Positions 10,590 through 22,208 of a stretch of 64,000 nucleotides of DNA are shown in pieces. How positions within the stretch are numbered: position 1 is the first letter of the stretch; each line of letters opens with the position of its first letter. The notes under the pieces were generated by a model. It was given only the letters and a program-made list of their open reading frames with translations, was not told the DNA's origin and did not search any database. Both the position numbers and the translations under genes were made by a program. Origin of the DNA: Phocoena phocoena (Eukaryota > Chordata > Mammalia > Artiodactyla > Phocoenidae); contig NC_089230.1 in the NCBI RefSeq assembly GCF_963924675.1, positions 67,454,943-67,518,942 on the forward strand, read 5' to 3'.

Positions 10590-12090
10590 GATAGTTTGTA
10601 TTGATTTGTCTTCACGTTCATGAATCTCTCCTTCTCCAGCATCTAAACCACTGTCCATCCCAACCACAGTATTTTTCACCTCAGACATTGTAGTTTTCAC
10701 CTCTGGAAATTGAATTTGAGTCTTTTTTAAGTCTTCTGTGTCTCTACTTACCTTTTTGAATATATGGAATACTGTTAGAATATTCTTGCCTGCTAGCTCT
10801 AACATCGCTCAGAGTTTTAGGCCTATTTTGATGGATTTTTTTCTCCTCTTTATGAGTTGTATATTTTTGTCTCTTTGCATACCTGGTAATTTTTGATTGG
10901 CTGCCAGACGTTTTGAATTTTACCTTGTTGGGGGCTCAATATTTTTGTATTCCTATAACTATTCTTGAGCTTTGTTCTGAGATGCAGTTAATTTACTTGG
11001 GACTAGTTTGTACCTTTTGAGTCTTGTTTTTAAGATTTGTTAGGTGAGGAGTCTTTAGGGATAATTATCCTCCACTACTGAGATAAGATCCTTCTGAGTA
11101 CTCAATGCCCTGTGAGTTATGAGGCTTTCTAGTCTGGCTGGTGGGAACAGGAGTTATTCCCAACCTTGTTGAGTGACATGTATGGTTCTCTTTAAGATTT
11201 TTGGGTACTTCTTTGCCTGACCTTGAGTAGTTTCCTCACATGCTTGCTTTGCTGAATATTCATGGGGGTCTATCTGAAGACATCCCTCTCCCACCCTATC
11301 CTCTGCTGTGAAAACTCTAGCCTCATTGGTCTCCCTAGACAACCTGGTCTATTTTCTCAATTCAGGGAGACTGCTGGGCTCACCTGGGCTCCCCCTGCCT
11401 GCATTGAAGCCTGGAAACTCTCCTCGACCAATAAGCTGGGACAGTTGTAGGGCTCATATAGTTATTTACTGTTTCCTAGGAGTTACTATACTTTGTTGCT
11501 GGATGTCTAGTGCCTTGAAGATCATTTCTTCATATATTTTGTCCACCACACAGCCTAGGTCTTTGTTAGAATCCCTGGGTTCTCTTCTCTTTTAAAAACT
11601 GTGGGTAAATGTTTTCTTCAGCTAGTTGGGAGCCATATTTTATTCCAGTAATGCTCAGATTGTTTCTCCAATTCAACACGCAGTCCCGTAGCCTTTATTT
11701 CAGACAGGAGGAGTGTTCTGCTATTTTAATTACTTTTTAATCGGAAGAGGGAAAAAAGAAGACAAGAATAACCACTGAGTTTCCTTCTCTATATTTTAAT
11801 GTAATAGTGACAGTTATCAATGATTTGTCATTTTACAAGTAGGGCTTTTGGGGGTTTAGTGGCCTTGGAGGTGAACCCTTTTTGTTTTACCAGAATTTTG
11901 GTAGTTTCCATGGCTATCAGTTTTTAAACTTACTGGTTTGTTTATTCCTTTTTACTTGTTTAGTTTGCTGATAATAAACTTTCTTTTTTGTTATTTTTAC
12001 TGTTTGAAGAAGATATGTATTTACTCATTTCATCAGGTAATTTGGGAGGGAAATTCTGTGATGTCTGCTCTCTGAACCTGGAAGTCCACT
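10590..12090 (-). mobile_element. Ancient L1 5'-region remnant, antisense
   Basis: T-rich, non-coding complement of an old L1 5' region. It shares motifs with 41440-42800, such as 'ggtaatttttgattgg' followed by 'gccagacgttttgaatttt' or an equivalent, so both likely derive from the same ancient family. Confidence 0.45.
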
Positions 12091-12099
12091 TAATTTCCA

Positions 12100-13174
12100 T
12101 CCACACATTTTTGAAAAGATTAATTGAAACCTGTTATTGGTGCTACCTTGTTGGCTTATAAAATTCTCAGATACAAGTACTTAAAAATATTTCAGTAAAC
12201 AAATTTAAAATAATGAAAATGATTTATGTCAATTGTTGGGTTCAAGATGATAACCATAAATAAATGTCTGTAGCTTAACTAATACATATTTGAGAAAGAA
12301 ATCAATTGGTAATAGTTGCTTAAAACTAGAAAATATATTTGTCTTCCATCAATGTGTTCTTTGTAATTTTAGATGGTTGTATGTGGATATTGTCATGAAA
12401 TTAGATAATAAAAAGACTGTTTAGTTTCCAAGGAAGAATATAAGGAACAAATAATAATTTTAGGTTAAAACCTATTATTAAGAATTAATATTTTAGGTAA
12501 TTATTAAGATCCTGCAAGCTGCATGGCATGGCAGAAAAAAAATTTTAAAAATCCTACATTATATGTCTGTAATCACCCTTTAGTGTCCTTTATCTTTTTT
12601 CTGTCAGAGTGCAGATTTTAAGTTCGTTTCACTTAATGGCTGTGATATGTGATATCATATTCTCTTTCCCTGTTCCCTTTGATCATAGTAGAGGGATACG
12701 GAACCAAGAAAGACTGTGTGGGTCACATGGAGATTTTATCTATAATAAGGGCACCATTTATACCTATAGATTTTATGATTAAAGCAATAGGCATACAACA
12801 GAATTTAAAGCAATAATGATTTAGCAAAATTCATTTTTTAAATGTTGCTGATATTTAGAATTTAAAACTTGTAGTTTCTTTATCCTAATAGTTGCTTAGT
12901 AATTCAAACATAAGATGTAGAATAGAAATTCAAATATAAAAAATGAGGCGATATTGTCATATGATTTTATTGCAATACAGAATAAATTCATGGTGGGGTT
13001 TTTGTGGTGCTGACAGTCTATTGATTTGATCTGTGTAGAAGTGTGTTCACTTTGAAATTTCATCAAGTTGTATATTTATGATTTATGTACTTTCTGTGTG
13101 AATGTTATATTTTAATCAAACTAAAGAAATTGCTCTTAAAGTATGAATAAACTTACCTTCTTTTCTCTTTAAAG
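12100..13174 (+). other. Intron sequence upstream of the motif III exon
   Basis: AT-rich sequence without a recognised gene. About 13020-13130 may be a worn L1 3' end. The pyrimidine tract ttcttttctctttaaag precedes the exon. Confidence 0.5.
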
Positions 13175-13246
13175 GAAATGATTATTGACAGAGTAAATGG
13201 ACAGGCTGTTCCTAGATACTTGATATACGACATAATTAAATTCAAT
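13175..13246 (+). CDS. RNGTT: RNGTT coding exon: motif III end and motif IIIa
   Basis: This exon is 72 bp, exactly 24 codons, phase 0 at both ends, with AG at 13173-13174 and donor GTAAGT at 13247. It is too short to appear as a long ORF and was found by reading for the residues expected after L-L-D-G. It starts [10 protein letters not shown] and ends Y-D-I-I-K-F-N. The first glutamate completes motif III (DGE), and Y-L-I-Y-D-I-I is motif IIIa, both of which line the GTP-binding pocket of nucleotidyltransferases. Human equivalents are about residues 345-368. Skipping the exon would keep the reading frame but remove the motif III glutamate, so such a product would be expected to lack guanylyltransferase activity. 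Confidence 0.95.
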
Positions 13247-14470
13247 GTAAGTACCTTTTATAATTTATAAAATAAAAATGTCACTGAGATAATAATTAGT
13301 TTTTAACAAATAAAAAGTTCTACTGCCTTAGAGATAGTAGGAAAGCAGAATGATGACTCATTCAAATTACCTATTTGATACCTTATTAATACTTTTACGT
13401 CTCCTTTTCTTTCTCTTAATTGCCTAATATTTAGCACATTTCTTTGTCTTTGGATTCTTTAGGAACTTCAAGTGAGTAAGGAAAAAAGTTTAATTGTGAT
13501 AAAATAAGACAGCATTTTGTAAAATGGAAAATTCTCAATTTTAGTTATCCTGTACTCGATTAAAAAGTCTCCAAATTTTATTAGTCTGTCACTTAAAAAA
13601 AAAAACAAAAAAACCAGAGAAACTGACTATGAGTGTTCACTGTGTAACATGGAGGCACAAATATGTTATTCATGAGTACATGCAGGAAACTTGAAAACAA
13701 AATATAAAATTGCCTGTTGTAAATAGATTAAAAAAATAGGAATTATATTCTCTACCCATTTCCTGCAATGTTAGACTCATCAAGAATCTGTTTTCCTGTT
13801 AATGTTTAATTATAGTATGAATGACTGAATTATTTAGGCGGTACAAGATGACTTCTGTAAATGCAAGAAGTTCTTTCAGTAGTGTATGTCCATGAAAAGG
13901 TGTAATCATTCCTCTAGACGTGTTGTTCAAATTGCATAATCACTTAGTATTCAAACCAGACTGAAAGCAATTAAGACTTCTGGAATTAAAAGTGTTAAGT
14001 TATAAGGTTTTGAAGATTTATAACAAGGCTTTTAAAAAGTTCTTTTTTAGGGGTATGCATTTTAAATTGTAGTAGTAAGATTCAGGATTGCATTTATCCA
14101 GATTATTTTTTCCTGGAAATGTTCAATGTATGTATCTCATTTTTTTGTTGAATTTCTATATTTCAGAGTTTCAAATTTAAGAAACTCAGTCAGAAATCAA
14201 GTTTTATTTTTGTTCTGTCTGTGACCACTATATTCCTCAAAAGTAAGGTGTTCCAGAATTGATTCATTCTCATTACAGATATTGGAATAATGTTCATTGG
14301 GCCATAACGAGATGTAAAGGATGGGTTTGGCCTTGTTTCTTTTTGAATGGGGGTGCACTGTCTCCTTTGCCTCTTGATAATGAACTCCACTTTAATATTG
14401 TTCAGTGCAGGTTCACTTCTTAGTCTGGGAGCTTTGCCTGAGACCACAGCCTTCTAATTCTTTAAAAAAA
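13247..14470 (+). other. Intron sequence, nothing recognised
   Basis: AT-rich; no exon, RNA gene or clear repeat identified. A minus-strand reading of 85 codons at 14190-14447 has no recognisable product. Confidence 0.5.
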
Positions 14471-14479
14471 TACGAAAAA

Positions 14480-15590
14480 TTTCAGCATGCACAAATATAT
14501 AGAGAATAATGTAAGGCATACTTATGTACTGACCTCCAGATTTGTTGAAGTTTAACATTGTCATTTTTACTCCACTTTCTTTTCAGTAAGGAATAAATCA
14601 TTACAGATTCAGTAGGAGTTTCTTGTGCACACCTCTCTCATTCCATTCTTGACCATCTTATCCAGAAGCAGATTCTACCCTGAATTTGATGTTTATTATT
14701 CCCATGAATGTTTTTAATACCTTTACTACCTATGTGTAGATCTGTAAGATATATGTGGTGTATTCTTTTGCAGTGTTTCTACTGTTATATAAATGTCATT
14801 GTACTACTGTACTGTGGTACCCAACATTTGGTCCACCTTATTTTGTTGATATTTATTTGTGTTAATACATACAGGTTTAGTTCACTCACTTTAATTAGTA
14901 TTTTATTACATTGTATAAATATACAGAATTTATCTTTTTTCCATTTGATGGACATTTGGGTTTCCATATTTTGCTGTTATACTACTATTGCATGGAACAG
15001 TTTTATATACTTTTTATTGTGTGTGTATGTCCAGGTTTCTCTAGGATAGTTCTCATTCTTGGGATACAATCATCTAGGAAGCGTTTTAAAAAGCCAGTCC
15101 CTCATCCCTACATCATGGAGATTCTGATTAAACTGGCGACTTCAGCTTTTTTGTTGTGTTGCTAAATTCCCCTCAGAAGTAGTTGTACCACTTTACCACA
15201 GTTGGTATTATCAGATTTTAAGATCTTTGTCAATTGGATTGTTTTAATTTGCTTTCCTGGTTACTAATAAAGTTAAGCATATTTCATGTTTATTTTTACT
15301 TGTTTGAATTTTTCTTCTGTGATTTAACTGCAAGTTTGAATAATCTTCTAATAGCTATCTTTTCTGGATTCTAATTCTTTCTTAGTTATATATGTGGCAA
15401 ACAATATGTTTTCCATATTAATATCTATTGATTCACAGAAGATTTTCATTTTAATGAAATCCAGCTCACTATATCTCAAAGTTTGTGCTTTTGTGTCTTG
15501 TTTAGGAGATTCAACCATATTTTCCTGTAAAAATGATTAATTCATGCTTTTCATCTCTTGGTCTGTAATCATTCATTCAGTAAGGATTTA
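14480..15590 (-). mobile_element. Degraded ancient repeats, probably L1M 3' ends
   Basis: Diverged complement of old L1 3' sequence ('ccatttgatggacatttggg', 'ttttgctgttatac'), with a possible hAT-like fragment near 15040-15150. The left flank of L1-A abuts this block. Confidence 0.4.
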
Positions 15591-15859
15591 TTGAGTACCT
15601 TTTGCTTTATTTCATTGATTTTTAAAATTTTAATTTTTTTTGCATTTTTGAATTTTACTTTATTTTTTTATACAGCAGGTTCTTATTAGTCATCCATTTT
15701 ATACATATTAGTGGATACATGTCAATCCCAATCTCCCAATTCATCACACACACACCCCACCACCACCACTTTCCCCCCTTGGTGTCCATACGTTTGTTTT
15801 CTACATCTGTGTCTCCATTTCTACCCTGCACACCAGTTCCTCTGTACCATTTTTCTAGG

Positions 15860-18800
15860 TTCCACATATATGCGTTAATATACGATATTTGTTTTTCTCT
15901 TCCTGACTTGCTACACTCTGTATGACAGTCTCTAGATCCATCCACGTCTCTACAAATGACCCAGTTTCGTTCCTTTTTATGGCTGAGTAATATTCCATTG
16001 TATATATGTACCACATCTTCTTTATCTCTTTGTCTGTCGATGGGCATTTAGGTTGCTTCCATGTTCCATGACCTATTATAAATAGTGCTGCAATGAATAT
16101 TGGGGTGCATGTATCTTTTTCAATTATGTTTTTCTCTGGATATATGCCCAGTAGTGGGATTGCTGGGTCATATGGCAATTCTATTTTTAATTTTTTAAGG
16201 AACCTCCATACTGTTCTCCATAGTGGCTGTATCAATTTACATACCCACCAACAGTGCAAGAGGGTTCCCTTTTCTCCACACCCTCTCCAGCATTTGTTGT
16301 TTGTAGATTTTTCTGATGATGCCCATTCTAACTGGTGTGAGGTGATACCTCACTGTAGTTTTGTTTTGCATTTCTCTAATAATTAGTGATGTTGAGCAGC
16401 TTTTCATGTGCTTCTTGGCCATCTGTATGTCTTCTTTGGAGAAATGTCTGTTTAGATCTTCTGCCCAATTTTGGATTGGGTTGTTTGTTTTTTTGATATT
16501 GAGCTTCATAAGTTGTTTATATATTTTAGAGATTAATTCTTTGTCCATTGATTCATTTGCAAATATTGTCTCCCATTCTGAGGGTTGTCTTCTCATCTTG
16601 TTTGTAGTTTCCTTTGCTTTGCAAAAGCTTTTAAGTTTCATTAGGTCTCATTTGTTTATTTTTGTTTTTATTACCATTACTCTAGAAGGAGGATCAAAAA
16701 AGATCTTGCTGTGATTTATGTCAAAGAGTGTTCTGCCTGTGTTTTCCTCTAAGAGTTTTATAGTGTCCAGTCTTACATTTAGGTCTCTCTAATCCATTTT
16801 GAGTTTGTTTTTGTGTATGGTGTTAGGGAGTGTCCTTATTTCATTCTTTTACCTGTAGCTGTCCAGTTTTCCCAGTACCATTAATTGAAGAGACTGTCTT
16901 TTCTCCATTGTATATCCTTGCCTCCTTTGTCATAGATTAGTTGACCATAGGTGTGTGGGTTTACCTCTGAGCTTTCTATCCTGTTCCACTGATCTATATT
17001 TCTGTTTTTGTGCCAGTACCATACTGTCTTGATTAGTGTAGCTTTGTAGTATAGTCTGAATTCAGGAAGTCTGATTCCTCCAGCCCCGTTTTTTACCCTC
17101 AAGACTGCTTTGACTATTTGGGGTCTTTGTGTCTTCATACAAAGTGTGAAATTGTTTGTTCTAGTTCTGTAGAAAATGCCATTGGTAATTTGATAGGGAT
17201 TGCATTGAATCTGTAGATTGCTTTGGGTAGTATAGTCATTTTCACAATATTGATTCTTCCAATCCAAGAACATGGTACATCTCTCCATCTGTTTGTATCA
17301 TCTTTAATTTCTTTCATCAGTGTCTTATAGTTTTCTGCATACAGGTCTTTTGTCTCCCTAGGTAGGTTTATTCCTAGGTGTTTTATTCTTTTTGTTACAA
17401 TGGTAAATGGGAGTGTTTCCTTAATGTCTCTTTCAAATTTTTCATTATTAGTGTATAGGAATGCAAGAGATTTCTGTGCATTCATTTTGTATCCTGCTAC
17501 TTTTTTACCAAATTCATTGATTAGCTCTAGTAGTTTTCTGGTGGCACCTTTAGGATTATCTATGTATAGTATCATGTCATCTGCAAATAGTGACAGTTTT
17601 ACTTCTTCTTTTCCAATTTGGATTCCTTTTATTTCTTTTTCTTCTCTGATTGCCGTGCCTAAGACTTTCAAAACTATGTTGAATAATAGTGGAAAGAGTG
17701 GACATTGTTGTCTTGTTCCTGATCTTAGAGGAAATGCTTTCAGTTTTTCACCATTGAGAATGATGTTTGCTGTGGGTTTGTCGTATATGGCCTTTATTAT
17801 GTTGAGGTAGGTGCCCTCTATGCCCGCTTTCTGGAGAGTTTTTATCATAAGTGGGTGTTGAATTTTGTCAAAAGCTTTTTCTGTATCTATTGAGATGATC
17901 ATATGGTTTTTCTCCTTCAATTTGTTAATATGGTTTATTACATTGATTGATTTGTGTATGTTGATGAATCCTTGCATTCCTGGTATAAACCCCACTTGAT
18001 CATGGTATATGATCCTTTTAATGTGTTGTTGGATTCTCTTTGCTAGTATTTTGTTGAGGAGTTGTCCATCTATATTTATCAGTGATAGTAGTCTGTAATT
18101 TTCTTTTTTTTGTAGTATCTTTGTCTGGTTTTGGTATCAGGGTGATGGTGGCCTCATAGAATGAGTTTGGGAGTGTTCCTCCCTCTGATATATTTTGGTA
18201 GAGTTTGAGAAAGATAGGTGTTAGCTCTTCTGTAAATGTTTGATAGAATTCACCTGTGAAGCCATCTGGTCCTGGACTTTTGTTTCTTGGAAGGTTTTTA
18301 ATCACAGGTTCAATTTCATTACTTGTGATTGGTCTGTTCATATTTTCTGTTTCTTCCTGGTTCAGTCTTGGAAGGTTATAGCTGTCTAAGAATTTGTACA
18401 TTTCTTCCAGGTTGTGCATTTTATTGGCATAGAGTTGCTTATAATAGTCTCTAAGGATGCTTTGTATTTCTGTGGTGTCTGTAGCAACTTCTCCTTTTTC
18501 ATTTCTAATTTTATTGATTTGAGTCTCTCCCTCTTTTTCTTGATGAGTCTGGGGAATGGTTTATCAGTTTTGTTTATCTTCTCAAAGAACCAGCTTTTAG
18601 TTTTATTGATCTTTGCTGTTTTTTTCTTTGTATCTATTTCATTTATTTCTGCTCTGATCTTTATGATTTATTTCCTTCTACTAACTTTGGGTTTTGTATG
18701 TTCTTCTTTCTCTAGTTCCTTTAGGTGTAAGGTTAGATTGTTTATTTGAGATTTTTCTTGTTTCTTGCGGTTGGCTTGTATAGCTATAAACTTCCCTCTT

Positions 18801-19640
18801 AGAACTGCTTTTGCTGCATCCTACAGGTTTTGGATCGTCATGTTTTCGTTGTCATTTGTCTCTAGGTGTTTTTTGGTTTCCTCTTTAATTTCTTCAGTCA
18901 TCTCTTGGTTATTTAGTAATGTATTCTTTAGCCTCCATGTGTTTGTGTTTTTTAATGTTTTTTCCCTGTAATTCATTTCTAATCTTATTGCGTTGTGGTC
19001 AGAAGAGATGCTTGATATGATTTCAGTTTTCTTAAATTTACTGAGGCTTGATTTGTGACCCAAGATGTGATCTATCCTGGAGAATATTCCATGTGCATTT
19101 GAGAAGAAAGTGTAATCTGCTGTTTTGGGGTGGAAGGTCCTATAAATATCAATTAAATGTATCTGGTCTTTTGTGTCATTTAAAGCTTGTGTTTACTTAT
19201 TAATTTTCTGTTTGGATGATCTGTCCATTGGTGTAAGTGAGGTGTTAAAAGTCCCCCACTATTATTGTGTTACTGTCAATTTCCTCTTTTACAGCTGTTA
19301 GCAGTTGCCTTATGTATTGAGGTGCTCCTGTGTTGGGGCATATATATTTACAATTGTTATATCTTCTTCTTGGTTTGGTCCCTTGATTATTATGTAGTGT
19401 CCTTCCTTGTCTCTTGTAACATTCTTTATTTTAAAGTCTATTCTATCTGATATGAGTATTGCTACTCCAGCTCTCTTTTGATTTCCATTTGCATGAAATG
19501 TCATTTTCCATCCCCTCACTTTCAGTCTGTATGTGTCCCTAGGTCTGAAGTGGGTCTGTTGTAGACAGCATATATATGGTCTTGTTTTTGTTTCCATTCA
19601 GCGAGCTTGTGTCTTTTGGTTGGAGCATTTAATCCATTCA
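15860..19640 (-). pseudogene. L1-A ORF2 (endonuclease/reverse transcriptase), frameshifted
   Basis: Pieces of ORF2 lie in different frames on the minus strand: endonuclease N-terminal part (about 19310-19597), later endonuclease with S-D-H (18821-19063), RT fingers (18018-18419), RT palm (17135-17995), then thumb and C-terminal pieces (16881-17288, 16237-16641, 15855-16259). The RT catalytic F-A-D-D is intact at 17576-17587. One break is an extra A in the + strand run 19247-19250: it falls in the endonuclease V-G-D-F-N motif, where L1-B reads through, and yields a stop right after D-F. Overall it cannot encode one full protein. Confidence 0.9.
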
Positions 19641-19684
19641 CGTTTAAGGTAATTATTGATACGTATGTTCCTTTGACCATTTTC

Positions 19685-20656
19685 TTAATTGTTTTGGGTT
19701 TGTTTTTGTAGGTCCTTTTCTTCTCTTGTGTTTTCCAGTTGGAGAAGTTCCTTTAGCATTTGTTGTAGAGCTGGTTTGGTGGTGCTGAATTCTCTTAGCT
19801 TTTGCTTGTCTGTAAAGCTTTTGATTTCTCCAGTGAATCTGAATGAGATCCTTGCTGGGTAGAGTAATCTTGGTTGTAGGTTCTTCCCTTTCATCACTTT
19901 AAATATATCATGCCACTCCCTTCTTGCTTGTAGAGTTTCTGCTGAGAAATCAGCTGTGGGAGTTCCCTTGTATGTTATTTGTTGTTTTTCCCATGCTGCT
20001 TTCAGTAATTTTTCTTTGTCTTTATTTTTTGCCAATTTGACTACTATGTGCCTCAGTGTGTTTCTCCTTGGATTTGTCCTGCCTGGGACTCTCTGGGCTT
20101 CCTGGACTTCGGTGGCTATTTCCTTTCCCATGTTATTTAAGTTTTCGACTATAATGTCTTCATATATTTTCTCGGGTCCTTTCTCTCTCTCTTCTCCTTC
20201 TGGGACCCCTGTAATGCGAATGTTGTGTTTAATGTTGTCCCAGAGGTCTCTTAGGCTGTCATCATTTCTTTTCATTCTTTTTTCTTTATTCTCTTTTGTG
20301 GCAGTGAATTCCACCATTCTGTCTTCCAGGTCACTTATCCGTTCTTCTGCCTCAGTTACTCTGCTATTGATTCCTTCTAGTATATTTTTCATTTCAGTTA
20401 TTGTTTTGTTCATCTCTGTTTGTTTGTTCTTTAATTCTTCTAGGTGTTTGTTCTCTAATTCTTCTAGGTCTTTGTTAAACATTTCTTGCATCTTCTTGAT
20501 CTTTGCCTCCATGCTTTTTCCGAAGCCCTGGATCATCTTCCTTATAATTATTCTGAATTCTTTTTCTGGAAGGTTGCCTATCTCCACTTCGTTTGGTTGT
20601 TTTTCTGGGGTTTTATCTTGTTCCTTTTTCTGGTACATAGATTTCTGCCTTTTCAT
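19685..20656 (-). CDS. L1-A ORF1 protein, open reading frame
   Basis: An uninterrupted 323-residue reading frame for the L1 nucleic-acid chaperone that trimerises and coats L1 RNA. The start is the first ATG of the frame and the product begins M-K-R-Q-K. A charged coiled coil runs from about residue 50 to 130 (L-E-E-L-E-N-K, I-T-E-M-K, R-I-S-D-L-E-D). The RRM-like domain follows (N-I-R-I-T-G-V-P-E-G at 145-154). The C-terminal domain has P-R-R-N near 196 and Y-P-A-R-I-S-F at 266-272. Human ORF1p is about 338 residues. The copy lacks three residues seen in the equivalent stretch of L1-B (I-R-L before T-A-D, at about residue 233), an in-frame loss. An open frame does not show it is expressed, and the associated ORF2 is defective. 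Confidence 0.85.
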   Translation of the reverse strand: MKRQKSMYQKKEQDKTPEKQPNEVEIGNLPEKEFRIIIRKMIQGFGKSMEAKIKKMQEMFNKDLEELENKHLEELKNKQTEMNKTITEMKNILEGINSRVTEAEERISDLEDRMVEFTATKENKEKRMKRNDDSLRDLWDNIKHNIRITGVPEGEEREKGPEKIYEDIIVENLNNMGKEIATEVQEAQRVPGRTNPRRNTLRHIVVKLAKNKDKEKLLKAAWEKQQITYKGTPTADFSAETLQARREWHDIFKVMKGKNLQPRLLYPARISFRFTGEIKSFTDKQKLREFSTTKPALQQMLKELLQLENTREEKDLQKQTQNN

Positions 20657-21523
20657 ATTGTCTATCTTTCTATGAATGTGCTTTTTGTTCCACGCTGCAG
20701 GATTGTAGTTCTTTTTGCTTCTGCAGTCTGCCCTCTAGTGGATGAGGGTATCTAAGAGGCTTGAGCACTTTTCCTGTTGGGAGGGACTGGTGGTGGGTAG
20801 AGCTGGGTGTTGCTCTGGTGGGCAGAGCTCAGTAAAACTTTAATCCACTTGTCTGCTGATGGGTGGGGCTGGGTTCCCTCGTGTTGCTTGTTTTGCCTGA
20901 GGTTACCCAACACTGGAGCCTACCCAGCTCTTTGGTGGGGCTAATGGCGGACCCTGGGAGGGCTCATGCCAAGGAGTACTTCCCAGAACTTCTGCTGCCA
21001 GTGTCCTTGTCCCCACGGTGAGCCACAGCCACCCCCCACTTCTGCAGGAGACCCTCCAACACTAGCAGGTAGGTCTGGTCCAGTCTCTTATGGGGTCACT
21101 GCTCCTTCCCCTAGGTCCCAATGCGCACACTACTTTGTATGTGCCCTCCAAGAGTGGAGTCTCTGTTTCTCTCAGTCCTGTCGAAGTCCTGCAATCTATT
21201 CCCAGTAGGCTTCAAAGTCTGATTCTCTAGGAATTCCTCCTCCCGTTGCCAGACCCCCAGGTTGGGAGGCCTGACATGGGGCTCAGAACCTTCACTCCAG
21301 TGTGTGGACTTCTGTGGTATAAGTGCTCTCCAGTCTGTGAGTCACCCACCCAGCAGTTATGGGATTTGATTTTATTGTGATTGCGCCCCTCCTACCATCT
21401 CATGTGGCTTCTCCTTTGTCTTTGGATGTGGGGTGTCTTTTTGGTGAGTTCCAGTGTCTTCCTGTTGATTATTGTTCAGCAGTTACTTGTGATTCCAGTG
21501 CTCTCGCAAGAGGGAGTGACTAA
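20657..21523 (-). promoter_or_regulatory. L1-A 5' UTR
   Basis: GC-richer sequence between the ORF1 start and the candidate TSD. It aligns by eye with the ORF1-proximal part of the L1-B 5' UTR ('tgatgggtggggctgggttcc' versus a close variant) and then diverges. L1 5' UTRs carry the internal promoter; activity here is unknown. Confidence 0.6.
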
Positions 21524-21539
21524 TTCATTGGTTTTTTAA

Positions 21540-22060
21540 GTCACAGTTTTTCACATTTCTGGTAATAGAATATATTTATAATTGAAAGTGTCATATATTT
21601 AATTCTTCAATATACTGTGGAGCTTTCATTGATGTTTAACCATTATGTTTATTTTGAATCATGAAATCAAGGTCACCCTTAGAAAAAATTTTTTTGAAAT
21701 AATTGTTTGAAACTTTTCAGTTCCTTAGTTTATTATTTTGTACAGCAAGAATTTCATTGATAATTTTTTATATGTCAGGTATTAGTCTAGGTATTGAGTA
21801 TGCCCAGAAGAATAGGACATAATTTCTTGCCTTCCAGGGAGTTTATAATTTAGTGCTCTGATCTTCAAAGGAGGCTACTTCTATAACAGTTCATTGGGAT
21901 TTGGAAAGAAAATTGGAGAACTCCTGTTTATTCTTAATCTATTATTCAATTTTTGTCTGTTTTATAACATACAGTTGTGCATGTATGCAATTTATTAAAA
22001 ATTAATATGTATATATTATACACAATTGTTCGAATATGTGTTTAGATTGGATACAAAATC
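21540..22060 (+). other. Intron sequence, nothing recognised
   Basis: AT-rich, no exon or clear repeat seen. Confidence 0.5.
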
Positions 22061-22075
22061 AAAAGAAACTTGCAG

Positions 22076-22193
22076 GGACTTCCCTGGCAGTCCAGTGGTT
22101 AGGACTCCACGCTTCCACTTCAGGGGGCATGGGTTTGATCCCTGGTCGGTGAACTGAGATCCCACATGCTGTACGGTCAAAAGAAACAAAAGA
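22076..22193 (+). mobile_element. Short tRNA-derived SINE with TSD
   Basis: About 118 bp, + strand, same subtype as the element at 1285-1402. The 15-bp duplications aaaagaaacttgcag (22061-22075) and aaaagaaatttgcag (22194-22208) differ at one base. Confidence 0.88.
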
Positions 22194-22208
22194 AAAAGAA
22201 ATTTGCAG

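Larger units (their letters stand above)
15626..21523 (-). mobile_element. LINE-1 copy A, near full length, antisense to RNGTT
   Basis: About 5.9 kb of cetartiodactyl-type L1 on the minus strand: 3' UTR (about 15640-15850), ORF2 remnants (about 15860-19640), ORF1 (19685-20656) and a 5' UTR of about 870 bp. Candidate imperfect TSDs are ttcattgatttttaa (15611-15625) and ttcattggttttttaa (21524-21539), with one mismatch and one length change. ORF1 is open while ORF2 is broken in several places. It lies in the intron between the exons at 13175 and 24217. Confidence 0.92.

Noticed and set aside
19956..20675. 239-codon + strand frame
   Set aside because: It is the reverse of the L1-A ORF1. The minus-strand frame has the recognisable ORF1 domains, and this one is a shadow.
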